Shown piece after piece: positions 19,949-28,645 of a stretch of DNA of 64,000 nucleotides; within the stretch, counting starts at the first letter, position 1, and each line of letters begins with the position of its first letter. Source of the DNA: Microvirga flavescens (GTDB taxonomy: Bacteria > Pseudomonadota > Alphaproteobacteria > Rhizobiales > Beijerinckiaceae); NCBI RefSeq assembly GCF_003290125.1, contig NZ_QMKH01000004.1, forward strand, positions 186,001 through 250,000, given 5' to 3'. The notes beneath the pieces are model-generated. The model saw only the letters and a list, made by a program, of their open reading frames with translations, did not search any database and was not told the origin of the DNA. Made by a program: the position numbers and the translations under genes.

Positions 19949-20365
19949 ATGAACCACGACAATTACCCCAACGACTATATCCCCGGCATCCTCGCCAGTG
20001 TGAAAACCATCGCGCTCGTCGGCGCATCGCAGAACGCGGAGCGGGCGAGTTGGCAAGTCATGAATTTCCTGCTCCAGCGCGGCTACCATGTCATCCCGGT
20101 CAATCCGGGCCTCGCCGGGCAGACCCTTCTGGACCAACAGGTCTATGGCGCGCTGGCGGACATTCCCACCCCCATCGACATGGTCGACATCTTCCGCAAC
20201 TCGGAAGCGGCTGGCCATGTCGTTGACGAAGCGCTGGCGCTGAAGACCCCGCCGAAAGCCATCTGGATGCAGCTCGGCGTTCGCAATGACGAGGCCGCGA
20301 AGCGGGCCGAGGCCAAGGGCGTCAAGGTTGTGATGGACCGTTGCCCGAAAATCGAGCTCGCTTGA
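19949..20365 (+). CDS. CoA-binding domain protein (YccU-like)
   Basis: A 138-residue Rossmann-like CoA-binding protein, a single-domain relative of the succinyl-CoA synthetase alpha N-terminus. The nucleotide loop is TIALVGASQNAERASWQVMN. HVIPVNPGLAGQ and the closing VVMDRCPKIE are family hallmarks; the latter contains the conserved Cys-Pro. It sits 100 bp upstream of metY on the same strand, a pairing I recognise from other alphaproteobacteria. Biochemical role unknown. Confidence 0.88.
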   Translation: MNHDNYPNDYIPGILASVKTIALVGASQNAERASWQVMNFLLQRGYHVIPVNPGLAGQTLLDQQVYGALADIPTPIDMVDIFRNSEAAGHVVDEALALKTPPKAIWMQLGVRNDEAAKRAEAKGVKVVMDRCPKIELA

Positions 20366-20408
20366 GCCTCGTAGGCGGCACAGTCGGAAAGAAAGCCTTC
20401 CTTCGTCC

Positions 20409-20445
20409 TTGACTGGCGAACAGTTTCGTTCGTTATATAGAACGA
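20409..20445 (+). promoter_or_regulatory. Sigma-70-like promoter of metY with an overlapping dyad
   Basis: TTGACT (20409-20414) and TTATAT (20433-20438) are 18 bp apart. The inverted repeat TCGTTC (20426-20431) / GAACGA (20440-20445) brackets the -10 box, so a bound repressor would block polymerase. I found no SAM-II signature here. Confidence 0.55.
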
Positions 20446-20465
20446 TACTTTCAAGGGAGGGGCAC

Positions 20466-21749
20466 ATGTCCGAACGAGCGCCGGGTTTCAGCACACTTTC
20501 CATCCACGCGGGCGCAGCGCCCGATCCGACCACAGGTGCGCGGGCGACGCCGATCTATCAGACCACCTCGTTCGTGTTCGACGATGTGGACCATGCCGCC
20601 TCTCTCTTCGGCTTGCAGGCCTTCGGCAATATCTATTCGCGCATCGGCAACCCGACCAACGCCGTTCTGGAGGAGCGTGTCGCGGCGCTTGAGGGCGGCA
20701 CGGCGGCGCTCGCCGTGGCCTCGGGCCATGCGGCGGAATTCCTGGTGTTCCACACGCTCTTGCAGCCGGGCGACGAATTCGTGGCGGCCAAGAAGCTCTA
20801 TGGCGGCTCGATCAACCAGTTCAACCATTCCTACAAAAACTTCGGCTGGAACGTAATCTGGGCGGATTCCGACGAGCCCTCCACGTTCGAGGCGGCCATC
20901 ACGCCCAAGACGAAGGCGATCTTCATCGAATCCATCGCCAACCCCGGCGGCGTGATCGTCGATATCGCGGCCATCGCCGCCATCGCGAGGAAGCACAAGA
21001 TCCCGCTCATCGTCGATAACACGATGGCCTCGCCCTATCTCATCCGCCCCTTCGAACACGGCGCGGACATCATCGTGCACTCGGCCACGAAATTCCTGGG
21101 CGGCCACGGCAACTCCATCGGCGGGCTGATCGTCGACGGCGGTACGTTCAACTTCGCGGGCGACGCGCGCTATCCCATGCTCTCCAAGCCCCGGCCGGAA
21201 TATAATGGCATCGTACTCGGCGAGACCTTCGGCAATTTCGCTTTCGCCATCGCCGCCCGGGTGCTGGGCCTGCGCGACCTCGGCCCCGCGCTATCGCCCT
21301 TCAACGCCTTCCTCATCCTCAACGGCATCGAGACCCTGCCGCTGCGCATGCAGCGCCATTCCGACAACGCGCTCGGCGTTGCAGAGCATCTCGCCAAGCA
21401 CCCGAAGGTCGATTGGGTCAGCTATCCCGGCCTTGCGAACGACCGTTATCACAACCTCGCCAAGCAATATTGCCCCAAGGGCGCAGGCGCGGTTTTCACC
21501 TTCGGCCTGAAGAGTGGCTACGAGGCGGGCGTGAAGCTGGTCTCGAACCTCAAGCTGTTCTCGCACCTCGCCAATATCGGCGACACGCGCTCGCTGGTAA
21601 TCCACCCCGCCTCCACCACCCACCGCCAACTCACGGACGAGCAGAAGCGCCAGGCGGGCGCGGGGCCTGAAGTGGTGCGCCTCTCCGTCGGGCTAGAGGA
21701 CAAGGAGGACCTGATCGCGGATCTCGATCAGGCTCTCGCCTCCACCTGA
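20466..21749 (+). CDS. metY: O-acetylhomoserine sulfhydrylase / aminocarboxypropyltransferase
   Basis: A 427-residue Cys/Met-metabolism PLP enzyme that makes homocysteine from O-acetylhomoserine and sulfide. Signatures are FSTLSIHAG, PIYQTTSFVFDD, YSRIGNPTNAVLEERVAALEGG, and the PLP lysine K209 in IVHSATKFLGGHG. The C-terminal DTRSLVIHPASTTHRQL binds substrate carboxylate. Length fits MetY rather than the shorter MetZ. The ATG at 20466 follows a strong AAGGGAGG site; the frame could extend upstream to 20409 but would include the promoter. Confidence 0.93.
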   Translation: MSERAPGFSTLSIHAGAAPDPTTGARATPIYQTTSFVFDDVDHAASLFGLQAFGNIYSRIGNPTNAVLEERVAALEGGTAALAVASGHAAEFLVFHTLLQPGDEFVAAKKLYGGSINQFNHSYKNFGWNVIWADSDEPSTFEAAITPKTKAIFIESIANPGGVIVDIAAIAAIARKHKIPLIVDNTMASPYLIRPFEHGADIIVHSATKFLGGHGNSIGGLIVDGGTFNFAGDARYPMLSKPRPEYNGIVLGETFGNFAFAIAARVLGLRDLGPALSPFNAFLILNGIETLPLRMQRHSDNALGVAEHLAKHPKVDWVSYPGLANDRYHNLAKQYCPKGAGAVFTFGLKSGYEAGVKLVSNLKLFSHLANIGDTRSLVIHPASTTHRQLTDEQKRQAGAGPEVVRLSVGLEDKEDLIADLDQALAST

Positions 21750-21772
21750 CCTCAGCAAAACGGAATTGCGGC

Positions 21773-21799
21773 AAAGCCCCGGCGTTGTCCGGGGCTTTT
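21773..21799 (+). terminator. Rho-independent terminator of metY
   Basis: AAAGCCCCGG (21773-21782) pairs perfectly with 21789-21798 across a 6-base loop and is followed by Ts, 24 bp after the metY stop. Confidence 0.9.
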
Positions 21800-21859
21800 G
21801 CTTGCGGACACGCGAACCGACGCTAGATCCCTCCCCGCGCAGATCAAAGGAGGGTCGTC

Positions 21860-22072
21860 ATGGAAGATCATGTCTACAAGATCGTGGAACTCGTGGGCTC
21901 CTCCAAGCAAAGCATCGAGGGCGCCATCGAAGCAGCCATTTCCCGCGCGGGAAAGACCGTGCGGAACATGCGCTGGTTCGAGGTGGTGCAAACACGCGGC
22001 CATGTCGAAGGCGGCAAGGTGAGCCATTATCAGGTCATGCTGCGCGCCGGATTTACGCTTGAGAAGGAATAA
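21860..22072 (+). CDS. Dodecin, flavin-storage protein
   Basis: A 70-residue protein with the dodecin pattern: [37 protein letters not shown] with the flavin-stacking tryptophan, and [19 protein letters not shown]. Dodecins form hollow dodecamers that bind riboflavin or FMN. A strong GGAGGG lies 5 bp before the ATG. It stands 60 bp after the metY terminator, so it has its own transcription start, and may be read with the next small gene. Confidence 0.95.
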   Translation: MEDHVYKIVELVGSSKQSIEGAIEAAISRAGKTVRNMRWFEVVQTRGHVEGGKVSHYQVMLRAGFTLEKE

Positions 22073-22112
22073 GAAGCTCGCCTTTTGAACAACGATCACG
22101 GGAGATCCAGCA

Positions 22113-22535
22113 ATGCGCGTCATGGTTTTGGTGAAGGCGACGAAGGACAGTGAGACAGGCATCATGCCTTCGACGGAACTGCTGGAAGCAATGGGCAGGT
22201 TCAACGAGGAGCTGGCCAAAGCGGGCATCCTTCTGGCAGGCGAAGGACTCAAGCCGTCATCCAAGGGGAAGCGCGTCGCCTTCGAGGGTTCGGGCCGCAC
22301 GATCATCGAGGGCCCCTTCCCCGAGACCTCCGAACTCGTCGCAGGGTTTTGGCTATGGCAAGTCAAGGATCTTGCCGAGGCGGTGGAATGGGTGAAGCGC
22401 TGTCCAAACCCGATGCCGGGACCGAGCGAGATCGAAATCCGCCCGCTCTATGAAATGTCCGACTTCGCGGAGAACCTCTCCGACGAAGCCGCCGCGCTGC
22501 ATGAACGGGCCCGTGAGAAGGTGGAGAATCGTTAG
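22113..22535 (+). CDS. YCII/DGPF-domain protein
   Basis: A 140-residue single-domain protein. MRVMVLVKATKDSETG, the long helix FNEELAKAGILLAGEGL, and TIIEGPFPETSELVAGFWLWQV (an EGPF version of the DGPF motif) identify the YCII-like family with a ferredoxin-like fold. VEWVKRCPNPMPG is also typical. Members often lie near ECF sigma factors, but none is here. Function unknown. It follows dodecin by 40 bp. Confidence 0.88.
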   Translation: MRVMVLVKATKDSETGIMPSTELLEAMGRFNEELAKAGILLAGEGLKPSSKGKRVAFEGSGRTIIEGPFPETSELVAGFWLWQVKDLAEAVEWVKRCPNPMPGPSEIEIRPLYEMSDFAENLSDEAAALHERAREKVENR

Positions 22536-22631
22536 GGCTTCTGGTGCATTTCGGCAGCCAAACTTGATGTCGATCAACAAGGCATGCCGCGCCTCGTGGC
22601 ATCAAGACGGCCTCGCAAAAAGGAGGCGGCC

Positions 22632-22967
22632 GTGCCCCTGTTCATCACTCAAGGTCGGTTCACATCGGAAGCGCTGCGGGGAATGCTGGCAAACCCTGAA
22701 AACCGTGAAGAAGCAGTCAGCCAACTGTTCGCGAAATCCGGCGGCAAGCTCCTCGCCTATTACATGACCTTTGGCGAATATGACTTTCTTGTCGTTTCCG
22801 AAGGCCCCCATGAGGGCGCAGCCGTCGCGGCTATCGTGGCCGGTGCCGGGGGCGGTGTGACGGATCTGAAAACCACCCTGGCTCTGAGCGCCGCCGACAT
22901 GAAGGCCGCCTTCGCCAAGGCTGGAACGGTTGCTGCGAGCTTCAGATCAGCGGGCGCTAAAGGGTAG
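22632..22967 (+). CDS. GYD-domain protein
   Basis: About 111 residues. The pattern LFITQGRFTSEALRGML, YYMTFGEYDFLVVSEGP with the FGEYD version of the GYD motif, and a final helical part identify the small GYD family of ferredoxin-like fold. The start is GTG at 22632, because AGGAGG lies 5 bp upstream. The frame also opens from 22584, but without a site. Third of three consecutive small genes with ferredoxin-like or dodecin folds. Function unknown. Confidence 0.85.
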   Translation: MPLFITQGRFTSEALRGMLANPENREEAVSQLFAKSGGKLLAYYMTFGEYDFLVVSEGPHEGAAVAAIVAGAGGGVTDLKTTLALSAADMKAAFAKAGTVAASFRSAGAKG

Positions 22968-22973
22968 ATTTCC

Positions 22974-24230
22974 TCATGCGGCCTGCCCGGCGCACCAGCC
23001 AGAGGACCAGGCCCATTGGAAATTATAGCCGCCGAGCCAGCCGGTGACGTCCACTACCTCGCCAATGAAATAGAGGCCGGGAACGCTCCTGGCCTCCATC
23101 GTCCGTGAATCGAGATCGCGCGTGTCGACGCCGCCGAGGGTGACTTCCGCCGTGCGATACCCCTCCGAACCTGCGGGCTTGAAGCGCCAATCCTTCACTG
23201 AAGCCGCGATGCGTTGGAGTGCCTTGTCCGAATAATCGGCAAGGTTCTTCAGTGTCCCGCCCTCCTCTTCCGCGATCAGTTGCGCGAGGCGTTTCGGCAG
23301 GATGCCGGCGAGCGCTGTCTGAAGTGCCTGCCGTCCGTTTTGAGCCCGTGCGGCGCGCAACGCCTCGAACACATCAACGCCTCGCGCCATATCGATGGTG
23401 ATCTCGTCCCCTTCACGCCAATAAGACGAGATTTGCAGGATGGCTGGGCCGCTCAAGCCGCGATGGGTGAACAACATCGCCTCTTCAAAGCGCGTTTTGC
23501 CCTTCGCTGCGACCGCATCGACAGCGACACCCGCGAGCGGCGTCAATCGATCCAACATGGTCGGTTCCAGCGTCAGAGGGACCAGCGCCGGGCGTGTCTC
23601 GGTCAGGCGAAGGCCGAATTGTTCCGCGATGTCATAGCCGAACCCCGTCGCCCCCATTTTCGGGATCGACTTTCCGCCAGACGCGACGACTAGCGAGCGG
23701 CATTGCACGGTATCGTTCGCCAGCCGCAGGACAAAACTCTCGCCGGAGCGATCCACCTTCTCGACGGATGTACCTAGCCGCAACTCGACACCGTGGCGTT
23801 TCATTTCGCCGACCAGAAGATCGATGATCTGCTTTGCAGAACTATCGCAGAAGAGCTGACCCAGCGTCTTCTCGTGATAGGCGATGCCGTGCTTCTCGAT
23901 GAGGGCGATGAAGTCGCGCTGCGTGTAGCGCCGCAGGGCGGAGATGCAGAAACCCGGATTTTGCGAGAGGTAGTTGGCCGGGGATGCGTGAAGGTTCGTG
24001 AAATTGCAGCGCCCGCCGCCGGAAATGCGGATCTTCTCGCCGGGCGCGGCGGCATGATCGAGGATCAGCACGGATCGTCCGCGCTTGCCTGCCTCGATCG
24101 CGCACATCATCCCGGCGGCTCCTGCGCCAATCACAACGACATCGAAGAAACTCAAGCCCCGCCCTTCCGAACGCATGGTCAGGACAAGCGCGTTATCCGG
24201 CTGGGGAAGAAAGGGCAAGACTGAAGACAC
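22974..24230 (-). CDS. HI0933/BaiN-family flavoprotein (NAD(P)/FAD-dependent oxidoreductase)
   Basis: A 418-residue flavoprotein. The FAD-binding motif is VVVIGAGAAGMMCAIEAGKRG (about residues 31-51). The family signature ISGGGRCNFTNLH follows, as do LVVASGGKSIPKMGATGFGYDIA and the C-terminal GLYFIGEVVDVTGWLGGYNFQWAWSSG, which completes FAD binding. The substrate is not known for most members; E. coli YhiN belongs here. It is convergent with the GYD gene, with only 6 bp between stops. The N-terminal 25 residues before the core may be over-long. Confidence 0.9.
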   Translation of the reverse strand: MSSVLPFLPQPDNALVLTMRSEGRGLSFFDVVVIGAGAAGMMCAIEAGKRGRSVLILDHAAAPGEKIRISGGGRCNFTNLHASPANYLSQNPGFCISALRRYTQRDFIALIEKHGIAYHEKTLGQLFCDSSAKQIIDLLVGEMKRHGVELRLGTSVEKVDRSGESFVLRLANDTVQCRSLVVASGGKSIPKMGATGFGYDIAEQFGLRLTETRPALVPLTLEPTMLDRLTPLAGVAVDAVAAKGKTRFEEAMLFTHRGLSGPAILQISSYWREGDEITIDMARGVDVFEALRAARAQNGRQALQTALAGILPKRLAQLIAEEEGGTLKNLADYSDKALQRIAASVKDWRFKPAGSEGYRTAEVTLGGVDTRDLDSRTMEARSVPGLYFIGEVVDVTGWLGGYNFQWAWSSGWCAGQAA

Positions 24231-24307
24231 CCAGCGTTACTCAGTCGAACAGTGACAACGAAACAATATTTGGTTAAGGAATTTTATCTCCATCGGGTTG
24301 ACCTTCC

Positions 24308-25504
24308 ATGACCGCCGCCGCCGCACCGGAGCGCCCTTCGACTCCGCTTTCCTACTCGGGCAATGACGACGACTTTCTGCGGATGCTCTTTAAGGGCAGC
24401 CTACTCCTCATCCCGACCTTCGGCTTCTACCGTTTCTGGCTCATCACCAAGATCCGCCAGCACCTTTGGGCCGGCACACAGATTGAGGGGGAAAGCCTCG
24501 AATACACGGGAACGGCGAAAGAGATCCTGATCGGATTTCTGATTGCACTCGCGATCCTGGTGCCGATTTACATCGTCTACTTCGCGATCTCGATCGTATT
24601 GGGAGAGAAAACGCCTTTCGCGAACATTCCTCTTTTTGGCATTCTGTACGTGCTCGCCCGGTTCGGGGCCTATCGCGCCCGGCGTTATCAGGTCTCGCGC
24701 ACGATCTTTCGCGGCATCCGTTTCTGGATGACCGGCTCGGGCTGGGGCTATGCCTTCCGCGCGATCCTTTGCGACATCCCCGTCCTCCTGACCCTCGGCC
24801 TCGCCTATCCCTGGACCGCCGCTTTTCTCGAGCGGTACAAGATGCGGCACACCTATTTCGGCTCCCTCCAGGGCGATTTCGCGGGGACGGGCTCCGCGCT
24901 GTTCCAGCGCGTGTGGTGGCTGTGGCTTCTCGGCGTGACCGGAGCGGCAGTCCTCGGCCTGACGATTTGGGGCGTGACGCATCTGGACCCGAAAGATCAG
25001 GCCGGCATGATCTTCCTCATTACGTTGTTCGCCATTCTCTGCGTCAGCTTCCTGTCGGCCGCGTTTCTCGCCGTTCGCTCGCGTTGGCTGATCGAGGGCA
25101 TCCGTTTCGCGGATGTCGCGCTTTCATCAAACCTTCGCAAGCGGAACATGGTCTGGCTCTACGTGAAGGCGATGTTCTGGTTCTTAACCGTCGCGCTGGT
25201 GTTCCTCGCCGCCTCCGTCATCTTCGCAATGACGAAGATGCTGGGGCTGAGCGGCGCTCAGGCGGGTTTCGGCTGGGCCAGCTTCGTCGCTATTGTCATT
25301 TCGATTATCGGCTATCTGACCTTCGTCATCACCTTGGGCATTGTTCATCGATACTTCTTGACACGGGGGCTCTGGGCGCTGGTCACGGGCTCCATCGCCG
25401 CCGCCAATCTCGACGCGCTTGAGCAGGTCGTTGCAGCCGGAGGCCCCTCCGGAAGCCTCGGTGAGGGACTTGCCGATGCGCTCGATTTCGGCGGCGGACT
25501 TTAG
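24308..25504 (+). CDS. DUF898 (YjgN-like) multi-pass membrane protein
   Basis: A 398-residue inner-membrane protein. The N-terminus LSYSGNDDDFLRMLFKGSLL and repeated segments such as YRARRYQVSRTIFRGIRFWM and YKMRHTYFGSLQGDF are characteristic of DUF898 and seem to occur twice, hinting at an internal duplication. About nine hydrophobic helices are visible. Biochemical function is unknown. The next gene, an M48 peptidase, begins 10 bp after the stop, and this pair recurs in other proteobacteria, so a joint membrane quality-control or processing role is plausible. Confidence 0.85.
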   Translation: MTAAAAPERPSTPLSYSGNDDDFLRMLFKGSLLLIPTFGFYRFWLITKIRQHLWAGTQIEGESLEYTGTAKEILIGFLIALAILVPIYIVYFAISIVLGEKTPFANIPLFGILYVLARFGAYRARRYQVSRTIFRGIRFWMTGSGWGYAFRAILCDIPVLLTLGLAYPWTAAFLERYKMRHTYFGSLQGDFAGTGSALFQRVWWLWLLGVTGAAVLGLTIWGVTHLDPKDQAGMIFLITLFAILCVSFLSAAFLAVRSRWLIEGIRFADVALSSNLRKRNMVWLYVKAMFWFLTVALVFLAASVIFAMTKMLGLSGAQAGFGWASFVAIVISIIGYLTFVITLGIVHRYFLTRGLWALVTGSIAAANLDALEQVVAAGGPSGSLGEGLADALDFGGGL

Positions 25505-25514
25505 GGCTTAGAAA

Positions 25515-26585
25515 ATGGGGCTCGCGGTCTTCTATGATGGCAAGACGGCCCGCCGAAGGGTCGTCTCGCTCGTCGTCACGACCGCGAGCCTCGATCTCTA
25601 TGAGGACGGCGAGACTATCGCCTCCTGGCCCTGCAATCAGGTGCGACAGCACCCAGCCGCGCCGGGCGTGCTGCGTCTGGGGCCGGAAAACCCGAATTCG
25701 CTTGCGCGGCTGGACGTGACCGATGCCGGCGATCAGGCCGAGGTTTTCAGAAACTGTCTCTTCCTCACCACCGGGGCGAGGAAGGAAAGCACCGGCAGGA
25801 TCGTTTTCTGGTCTCTTGCGGCAACCGCATCGCTGATCGTCAGCGCATATGTTCTGGTGCCGATCCTTGCCGAAAAGGCTGCGCCGCTCGTGCCGGTTTC
25901 CGTTGAGAAGCAGATCGGCGCCGCAGTCGACAAGCAGATCCAGTTCATCCTTGGCGAAAAGACGTGCAACGCGCCCGCAGGCGCGGCGGCTCTCGCGAAA
26001 CTCTCGTCGCGGTTGTCCAGCGTCAGTCCCTCGAAGATCGCGCCCGAGATCCAGGTCATTTCGTCGAAGATCCCCAACGCTATCGCCCTCCCCGGCGGGC
26101 GGATCTATCTCTTCAAGGGCCTGCTCGACAAAGCCGACAATGTCGATGCCATTGCCGGCGTGCTTGCCCATGAAATAGGCCATGTCCGCCATCGCGATTC
26201 ATTGCGGCGGCTCATGCAGACGAGCGGCACGTCGTTCCTTCTCGGGCTTCTTTTCGGCGATGTCACCGGCAGCGGCGCGATCATTCTCGCGACCCGGATG
26301 ATGATGGACGGCGCCTACTCCCGCGACGCCGAACGCCAGGCGGACGAGAACGCCATCGCGGCCATGCTCGCGCTTGGCCGCTCGCCGCGCCCGATGGGGC
26401 TGTTGCTCAGCGAGATCGACAAGGGTGAGAATGGCCCCATCCCATCCATGCTCTCAAGCCACCCTCTCACCACAGAGCGGCTTGAGACGTTCAGCAAGCG
26501 CACGCCCACCAAAGAGGGAGAGCCGCTGTTGTCGAACGAGGAATGGACGGCACTGAAGGGCATTTGCGAAGTCAAGGAACCCTGA
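25515..26585 (+). CDS. M48-family zinc metallopeptidase, membrane anchored
   Basis: A 356-residue protein. A novel-looking N-terminal domain (about residues 1-90) precedes one membrane helix (about 97-117), then an M48 peptidase domain. The zinc motif is HEIGH in GVLAHEIGHVRHRDS (about residue 219), and the third ligand is in RDAERQADENAI (about residue 273). NAIALPGGRIYLFKGLLD is a family hallmark. The peptidase probably faces the periplasm. It forms an operon with the DUF898 gene. Substrate unknown. Confidence 0.9.
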   Translation: MGLAVFYDGKTARRRVVSLVVTTASLDLYEDGETIASWPCNQVRQHPAAPGVLRLGPENPNSLARLDVTDAGDQAEVFRNCLFLTTGARKESTGRIVFWSLAATASLIVSAYVLVPILAEKAAPLVPVSVEKQIGAAVDKQIQFILGEKTCNAPAGAAALAKLSSRLSSVSPSKIAPEIQVISSKIPNAIALPGGRIYLFKGLLDKADNVDAIAGVLAHEIGHVRHRDSLRRLMQTSGTSFLLGLLFGDVTGSGAIILATRMMMDGAYSRDAERQADENAIAAMLALGRSPRPMGLLLSEIDKGENGPIPSMLSSHPLTTERLETFSKRTPTKEGEPLLSNEEWTALKGICEVKEP

Positions 26586-26610
26586 CGACGAACGCCCTTC
26601 AAAGCCACGC

Positions 26611-27789
26611 CTAGCCGACGGAACGCGCCGCGCGAAGGTTTTGTCCGGGACTCTTCTTGAGCGAGGCAAGAACGAGGACGAGGCTGAGCGCCGCGAGGAC
26701 GGCTCCTGCCAGTGCGACGGCCGGATAGCCGAGTTCCAGCGCGATCACCTGCCCGCCGAGAGCCGCGCCAACCGCATTGCCCAAATTGAACGCCCCAATG
26801 TTGATGGAGGACGCGAGGTTGGGCGCGCTCGCGGCAACGCTCATCACGCGCATCTGCAAGGGCGGCACGACGGCGAAGGTTGCGACGCCCCAGGCGAAGA
26901 TGGTGACCGTCGCGGGAATGGGCCATTGCATGGTGATCGAGAACAACACAAGCAGGCCGGTCAAGGCTGTCAGGACGACGACCAGCGTGAGATTGAGAGA
27001 ACGATCCGCGAAGCGCCCACCGAGATAATTACCGACCGTCAGGCCGAGTCCGTAGATGACGAGATTCGCCGTGACGAAGCCGGGCGACTCTTTCGTCACC
27101 TCTTGCAGGATCGGCGCAATGTAGGTGAAGACCGTGAACATCGCGCCAGAGCTCAGAACGGTCGTCAGAAGCGCAATCACCACAGCGGGACGACGCAGCA
27201 CGGCGACCTCGCGAGCAATGTCCACATCCGCACCGTCGCGGGACCGGGGCAACGCCCAATGCAGCGCGACGAGCGCGAGGATGCCAAGGCCCGTAATGCC
27301 GATAAAGGCCTCGCGCCATCCGATATGCTGCCCCACCCATGTCGCGAGCGGAACGCCACCAACATTCGCGATGGTGAGCCCCATGAACATGGCCGCGATG
27401 GCACTCGCCTTCCGGTCCGGCGAAACCACGCTCGCGGCGACGATGGAGCCCACGCCGAAGAACGTGCCGTGGCACATGGACGTGACAATCCGCGCGGCCA
27501 TCAACGAGCCGTAGCCCGGCGCGATAGCCGAAAAGAAGTTCCCGATGGTGAAAAGGCCCATCAGGGCGAACAGCAGGGTTTTTCTCGGTACGCGCCCGGT
27601 GGTCAGGGTGAGCAACGGCGCGCCGATCAGCACGCCAAAGGCGTAGGCACTTACCAGAAGACCGGCGGAGGGGATCGACACGCCGAGATCGGCGGCGATG
27701 ATCGGCAGAAGGCCCATCGGCGAGAATTCCGTCACGCCGATGCCGAATGCGCCAAGCGACAGCGCGAAAAGAGCAGGATTGAGTTTCAT
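26611..27789 (-). CDS. MFS transporter, AraJ-like DHA1 drug/sugar exporter
   Basis: A 392-residue permease with 12 predicted helices. The start LNPALFALSLGAFGIGVTEFSPMGLLPIIA is typical of the AraJ/DHA1 group of sugar or drug efflux proteins. GRVPRKTLLFALMGLF is the loop 2-3 motif. The ATG at 27789 is chosen because the first helix begins at once and GAGG is upstream. It lies 28 bp downstream of the SDR gene on the same strand, likely one operon controlled by the divergent LysR regulator. Substrate unknown. Confidence 0.88.
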   Translation of the reverse strand: MKLNPALFALSLGAFGIGVTEFSPMGLLPIIAADLGVSIPSAGLLVSAYAFGVLIGAPLLTLTTGRVPRKTLLFALMGLFTIGNFFSAIAPGYGSLMAARIVTSMCHGTFFGVGSIVAASVVSPDRKASAIAAMFMGLTIANVGGVPLATWVGQHIGWREAFIGITGLGILALVALHWALPRSRDGADVDIAREVAVLRRPAVVIALLTTVLSSGAMFTVFTYIAPILQEVTKESPGFVTANLVIYGLGLTVGNYLGGRFADRSLNLTLVVVLTALTGLLVLFSITMQWPIPATVTIFAWGVATFAVVPPLQMRVMSVAASAPNLASSINIGAFNLGNAVGAALGGQVIALELGYPAVALAGAVLAALSLVLVLASLKKSPGQNLRAARSVG

Positions 27790-27817
27790 GGATACCTCGA
27801 TCTCTCGAACGGAGCGA

Positions 27818-28543
27818 TCACGCGATCGCGCCGCCGCCATCCACCAGAACGGTCGTGCCGGTGATGTAGGGATTTGTCAGGAAGGCCTCGATCTGAATGG
27901 CGACATGCTCGGGCTTGCCGGCAAGGCTCGCAGGCAGGCTCCCGGCCATCTTCGCCAACAGCGCCTGATGCTCAGGCGTGGTCTGGTCTCCCCACAACGG
28001 CGTGTCGACGAATCCGGGGGACGCCGTGTTGACGCGGATCGGCGCGAGTTCGAGAGCAAGCCCACGGCCCAACGCTTCCAGTGCGGCATTGATCGCCCCT
28101 TGCAGGGCCGCCGTCTTCGACGGGCGCACCGAAAGGAAACCGCTCACGAAAGTCACGGAGCCCTGCTTTGAGATCGCATTGGCACGCACGGCGGCGCGCA
28201 CCGTGCGGTATGAACCCCAGAACTTCGAATTCATCGCCGATTGGGCATCCGCAAGCGCGAGATCCCTGACCGGGCCGCGCGGTGTCTTGGCAGCAGAAAT
28301 GACAATGTGGTCATAGACCGTTCCATCGGAGAAAAAGGCCTCGACAGCGGCGTCGTCCGTCGTGTCGAGAACGCGTCCTTTCGTGCCATTTCCGAGAGCC
28401 CTTGCAGCCGCTTCGATATTGGTGGCTGAACGGGAGGCCACGACCACCCTCGCGCCATCCTCGGCGAAGCGTTGCGCCGCCGCCAGCCCTATGCCGGATG
28501 TGCCCCCGACGACCAGAATAGTCTTACCGTTCAGACCGGCCAC
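27818..28543 (-). CDS. SDR-family oxidoreductase with altered YxxxK motif
   Basis: A 241-residue Rossmann-fold SDR. The cofactor loop VVGGTSGIGLAAAQRF and NAG-like region HIVISAAKTP are visible, and the C-terminal IRVNTASPGFVDTPLW is conserved. At the catalytic site the usual YxxxK is replaced: aligning LALELAPIRVN places QGAIN where YxxxK should be, so both the tyrosine and lysine appear missing. The serine in TFVSGF remains. It may use another mechanism or be a binding protein. Divergent from the LysR gene. Confidence 0.85.
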   Translation of the reverse strand: MAGLNGKTILVVGGTSGIGLAAAQRFAEDGARVVVASRSATNIEAAARALGNGTKGRVLDTTDDAAVEAFFSDGTVYDHIVISAAKTPRGPVRDLALADAQSAMNSKFWGSYRTVRAAVRANAISKQGSVTFVSGFLSVRPSKTAALQGAINAALEALGRGLALELAPIRVNTASPGFVDTPLWGDQTTPEHQALLAKMAGSLPASLAGKPEHVAIQIEAFLTNPYITGTTVLVDGGGAIA

Positions 28544-28645
28544 GCCCTGTCTCCTTTGTGAGAAATGATGCGACAGAGGCTAGCCATTTCTATTTTGAGA
28601 GAGAATGCTATGGTTTGCGAAAGAACTCTTTCTAATTTGTAGATA
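28544..28645. promoter_or_regulatory. Shared promoter region of the SDR-MFS unit and the LysR gene
   Basis: This 102-bp divergent gap is less GC-rich than its neighbours. An ATT-N9-AAT element (in ATTTTGAGAGAGAAT, about 28592-28606) fits the loose LysR-box idea of T-N11-A with dyad symmetry. It is weak evidence on its own. Confidence 0.4.

Noticed and set aside
20366..20465. SAM-II riboswitch before metY
   Set aside because: The leader is only about 20-60 bases after the likely promoter and lacks the conserved SAM-II pseudoknot sequence.
26641..27864. Long open frame (407 codons) on the plus strand
   Set aside because: It is antisense to the MFS gene; the translation is a charged, repetitive sequence with no hydrophobic core or motif.
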